Positions 33,255 to 34,008 of a DNA stretch of 34,008 bases are shown here, piece after piece. The notes beneath the pieces were generated by a model. It was not told the origin of the DNA. It saw nothing but the letters and a program-made list of their open reading frames with translations, and made no database searches. Where the stretch lies: positions 1 to 34,008 of the forward strand of contig NZ_MWUJ01000024.1 in the NCBI RefSeq assembly GCF_002210225.1, given 5' to 3'. The position numbers and the translations under genes were made by a program. The DNA is from Geofilum rhodophaeum. GTDB lineage: Bacteria; Bacteroidota; Bacteroidia; Bacteroidales; Marinilabiliaceae. Numbering within the stretch: position 1 is the stretch's first letter; every line of letters begins with the position of its first letter.

Positions 33255-33731
33255 TCAGATTTCATCCGGGATTCCATGCCGAAATTTGTCCGCTTTGCTC
33301 ACATACAGAAAAACCTCTTTGTGCTTTACTTTTGTGTATGTTTCAAAGCTTGCTTTATGCTCAGTGACCAGCGAAATGAACTGCTGGTAAGTGTACAGTT
33401 TGACGTTTTTGTCATAGCTCAGAAAGTTCGCAAGGGTAGGGGTGGGGTACGGGCAGTTGTCGATCACATTGTTCACAGCATCAATCATTCTCGTATCACA
33501 GAACCCCTTTGCCTTGAACCGCTCAATCAATATCTGAAAGAACTCTGGCGGCAGGGCCGGGAACGCAGCTTTTACTTTTGCCGCATTTCGCACCAGCTCT
33601 TTTTGGCTTAACTCTCCCCTGTAAACGCTCAACTCAAACCCGGATTCAGTCTTCCTCAAAGGAATGCTTGAGGATTTCTGCAAGCTGGTCGAGGCTTGTT
33701 GCTTCTTTATTATTTCCCCTATTTTTTCCAT
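33255..33731 (-). CDS. Replication-associated protein, possible helicase-loader analogue
   Basis: About 158 residues from the ATG at 33731 (MEKIGEIIKKQQA); an in-frame ATG at 33752 would add seven residues. The centre FPALPPEFFQILIERFKAKG, then DTRMIDAVNNVIDNC, then YPTPTLANFLSY, recalls the helical core of lambda P/DnaT-type helicase loaders, which contain a similar P-x-P/T-x-x-F-x-x-(F/W) segment. It follows and overlaps the replication-initiator-like gene, where a loader would be expected. No Walker motif, so not a DnaC-type ATPase. Resemblance is by pattern only. Confidence 0.62.
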   Translation of the reverse strand: MEKIGEIIKKQQASTSLQKSSSIPLRKTESGFELSVYRGELSQKELVRNAAKVKAAFPALPPEFFQILIERFKAKGFCDTRMIDAVNNVIDNCPYPTPTLANFLSYDKNVKLYTYQQFISLVTEHKASFETYTKVKHKEVFLYVSKADKFRHGIPDEI

Positions 33732-34008
33732 TGTTTTGAAATTTGTCTGCATTTTTAAACCATGTGGAAAGCCTGCGATTTATCCCGAACGTTTTTTCTT
33801 TTTCGAATCGCATCTTTTTGTCATTTGCGCCGTGCTCTGTCCAGTAATCAAAGAAGTTTTTAAGCTCGCTTTGGTCGGTGTATCCAATTTTGACAGCTTC
33901 GTTATAAACTTTTGTTGCAAATTCCCTTTTTCGAACCTCTAAATCTATTTTTGGGGAGAGTGGCGATTTATCGCCCCCCTTTTCTTCTACTTCTACTTCT
34001 ACTTCTAC
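33646..34008 (-). CDS. Partial replication initiator-like protein (C-terminal 120 residues)
   Basis: The window cuts this gene: the N-terminus lies to the right. The visible C-terminus starts with repeated Val-Glu (from the hexamer repeat), then KREFATKVYNEAVK, ELKNFFDYWTEHG and KKMRFEKEKTFGINRRLSTW. This is the C-terminal signature of Bacteroidetes phage and plasmid replication proteins (F-x-x-Y-W-x-E ... K-M-R-x-E ... W-x-x-x-x-R-L-x-x-W type). It ends at TGA 33646-33648 and overlaps the next gene by 86-107 bases in another frame. Confidence 0.75.
   Translation of the reverse strand, partial: VEVEVEVEEKGGDKSPLSPKIDLEVRKREFATKVYNEAVKIGYTDQSELKNFFDYWTEHGANDKKMRFEKEKTFGINRRLSTWFKNADKFQNNGKNRGNNKEATSLDQLAEILKHSFEED
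33985..34008. repeat. Hexanucleotide tandem repeat in the replication gene
   Basis: Four perfect TTCTAC units (33985-34008) running off the window edge, encoding repeated Val-Glu on the minus strand. Repeats inside initiator genes may be iterons at an origin, or a slippage-prone linker. More copies may lie outside. Confidence 0.75.

Overview
This 34 kb window is nearly all of a tailed siphovirus prophage (or its closed genome) from a Bacteroidetes host. The host call rests on four things: the integrase type, A-rich leaders with few Shine-Dalgarno sites, one promoter matching the Bacteroidetes sigma consensus exactly (TTTG-N19-TAnnTTTG at 20316-20346), and replication, head-fibre and GpE-type capsid proteins that look like those of Bacteroidetes phages. 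No clear host gene is visible. Bases 1-68 may be the host/phage boundary. The right edge cuts the replication gene, so the other end lies outside.

Layout. Bases 1-173 hold two hairpins and a direct repeat before a rightward tyrosine integrase (174-1367). Almost everything else is on the minus strand and reads right to left: partial replication protein and a possible loader (34008-33255); C5-cytosine methyltransferase (33092-31506); ASCH-like protein and small early genes, including a chain of ATGA-coupled genes and a four-module zinc protein (31495-28153); small terminase, GIY-YIG endonuclease, two small genes and large terminase (27781-24379); portal and minor head protein (24251-21808); scaffold, head decoration protein and GpE-type capsid (20181-17803); connectors, closure, tail completion and tube (17751-15749); a lysis block of two membrane proteins, amidase and an HEXXH protein (15694-13811); a tail assembly chaperone with a -1 frameshift extension (13842-13226); tape measure, distal tail protein and a 2155-residue tail-tip/fibre (13222-2428); then a coiled-coil protein and a membrane-anchored spanin-like protein (2410-1338), which converges on the integrase.

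One block breaks the pattern. Four rightward genes (20421-21759) sit between the minor head gene and the scaffold gene. They have their own Bacteroidetes promoter, a dyad at the predicted transcription start, a hairpin ahead of the helix-turn-helix gene, ATGA coupling of the last three genes, and a bidirectional terminator. This looks like a moron cassette that could be expressed in the lysogen, and it is the best candidate here for an undescribed system.

The most securely read non-obvious feature is the programmed -1 frameshift at a run of nine T residues (13484-13492, minus strand). It joins the chaperone to an 86-codon extension that simple gene calling misses. No stretch over 300 bases lacks a gene; the longest gap, 20182-20420, carries the cassette promoter. 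I saw no tRNA, rRNA, CRISPR array or insertion sequence.
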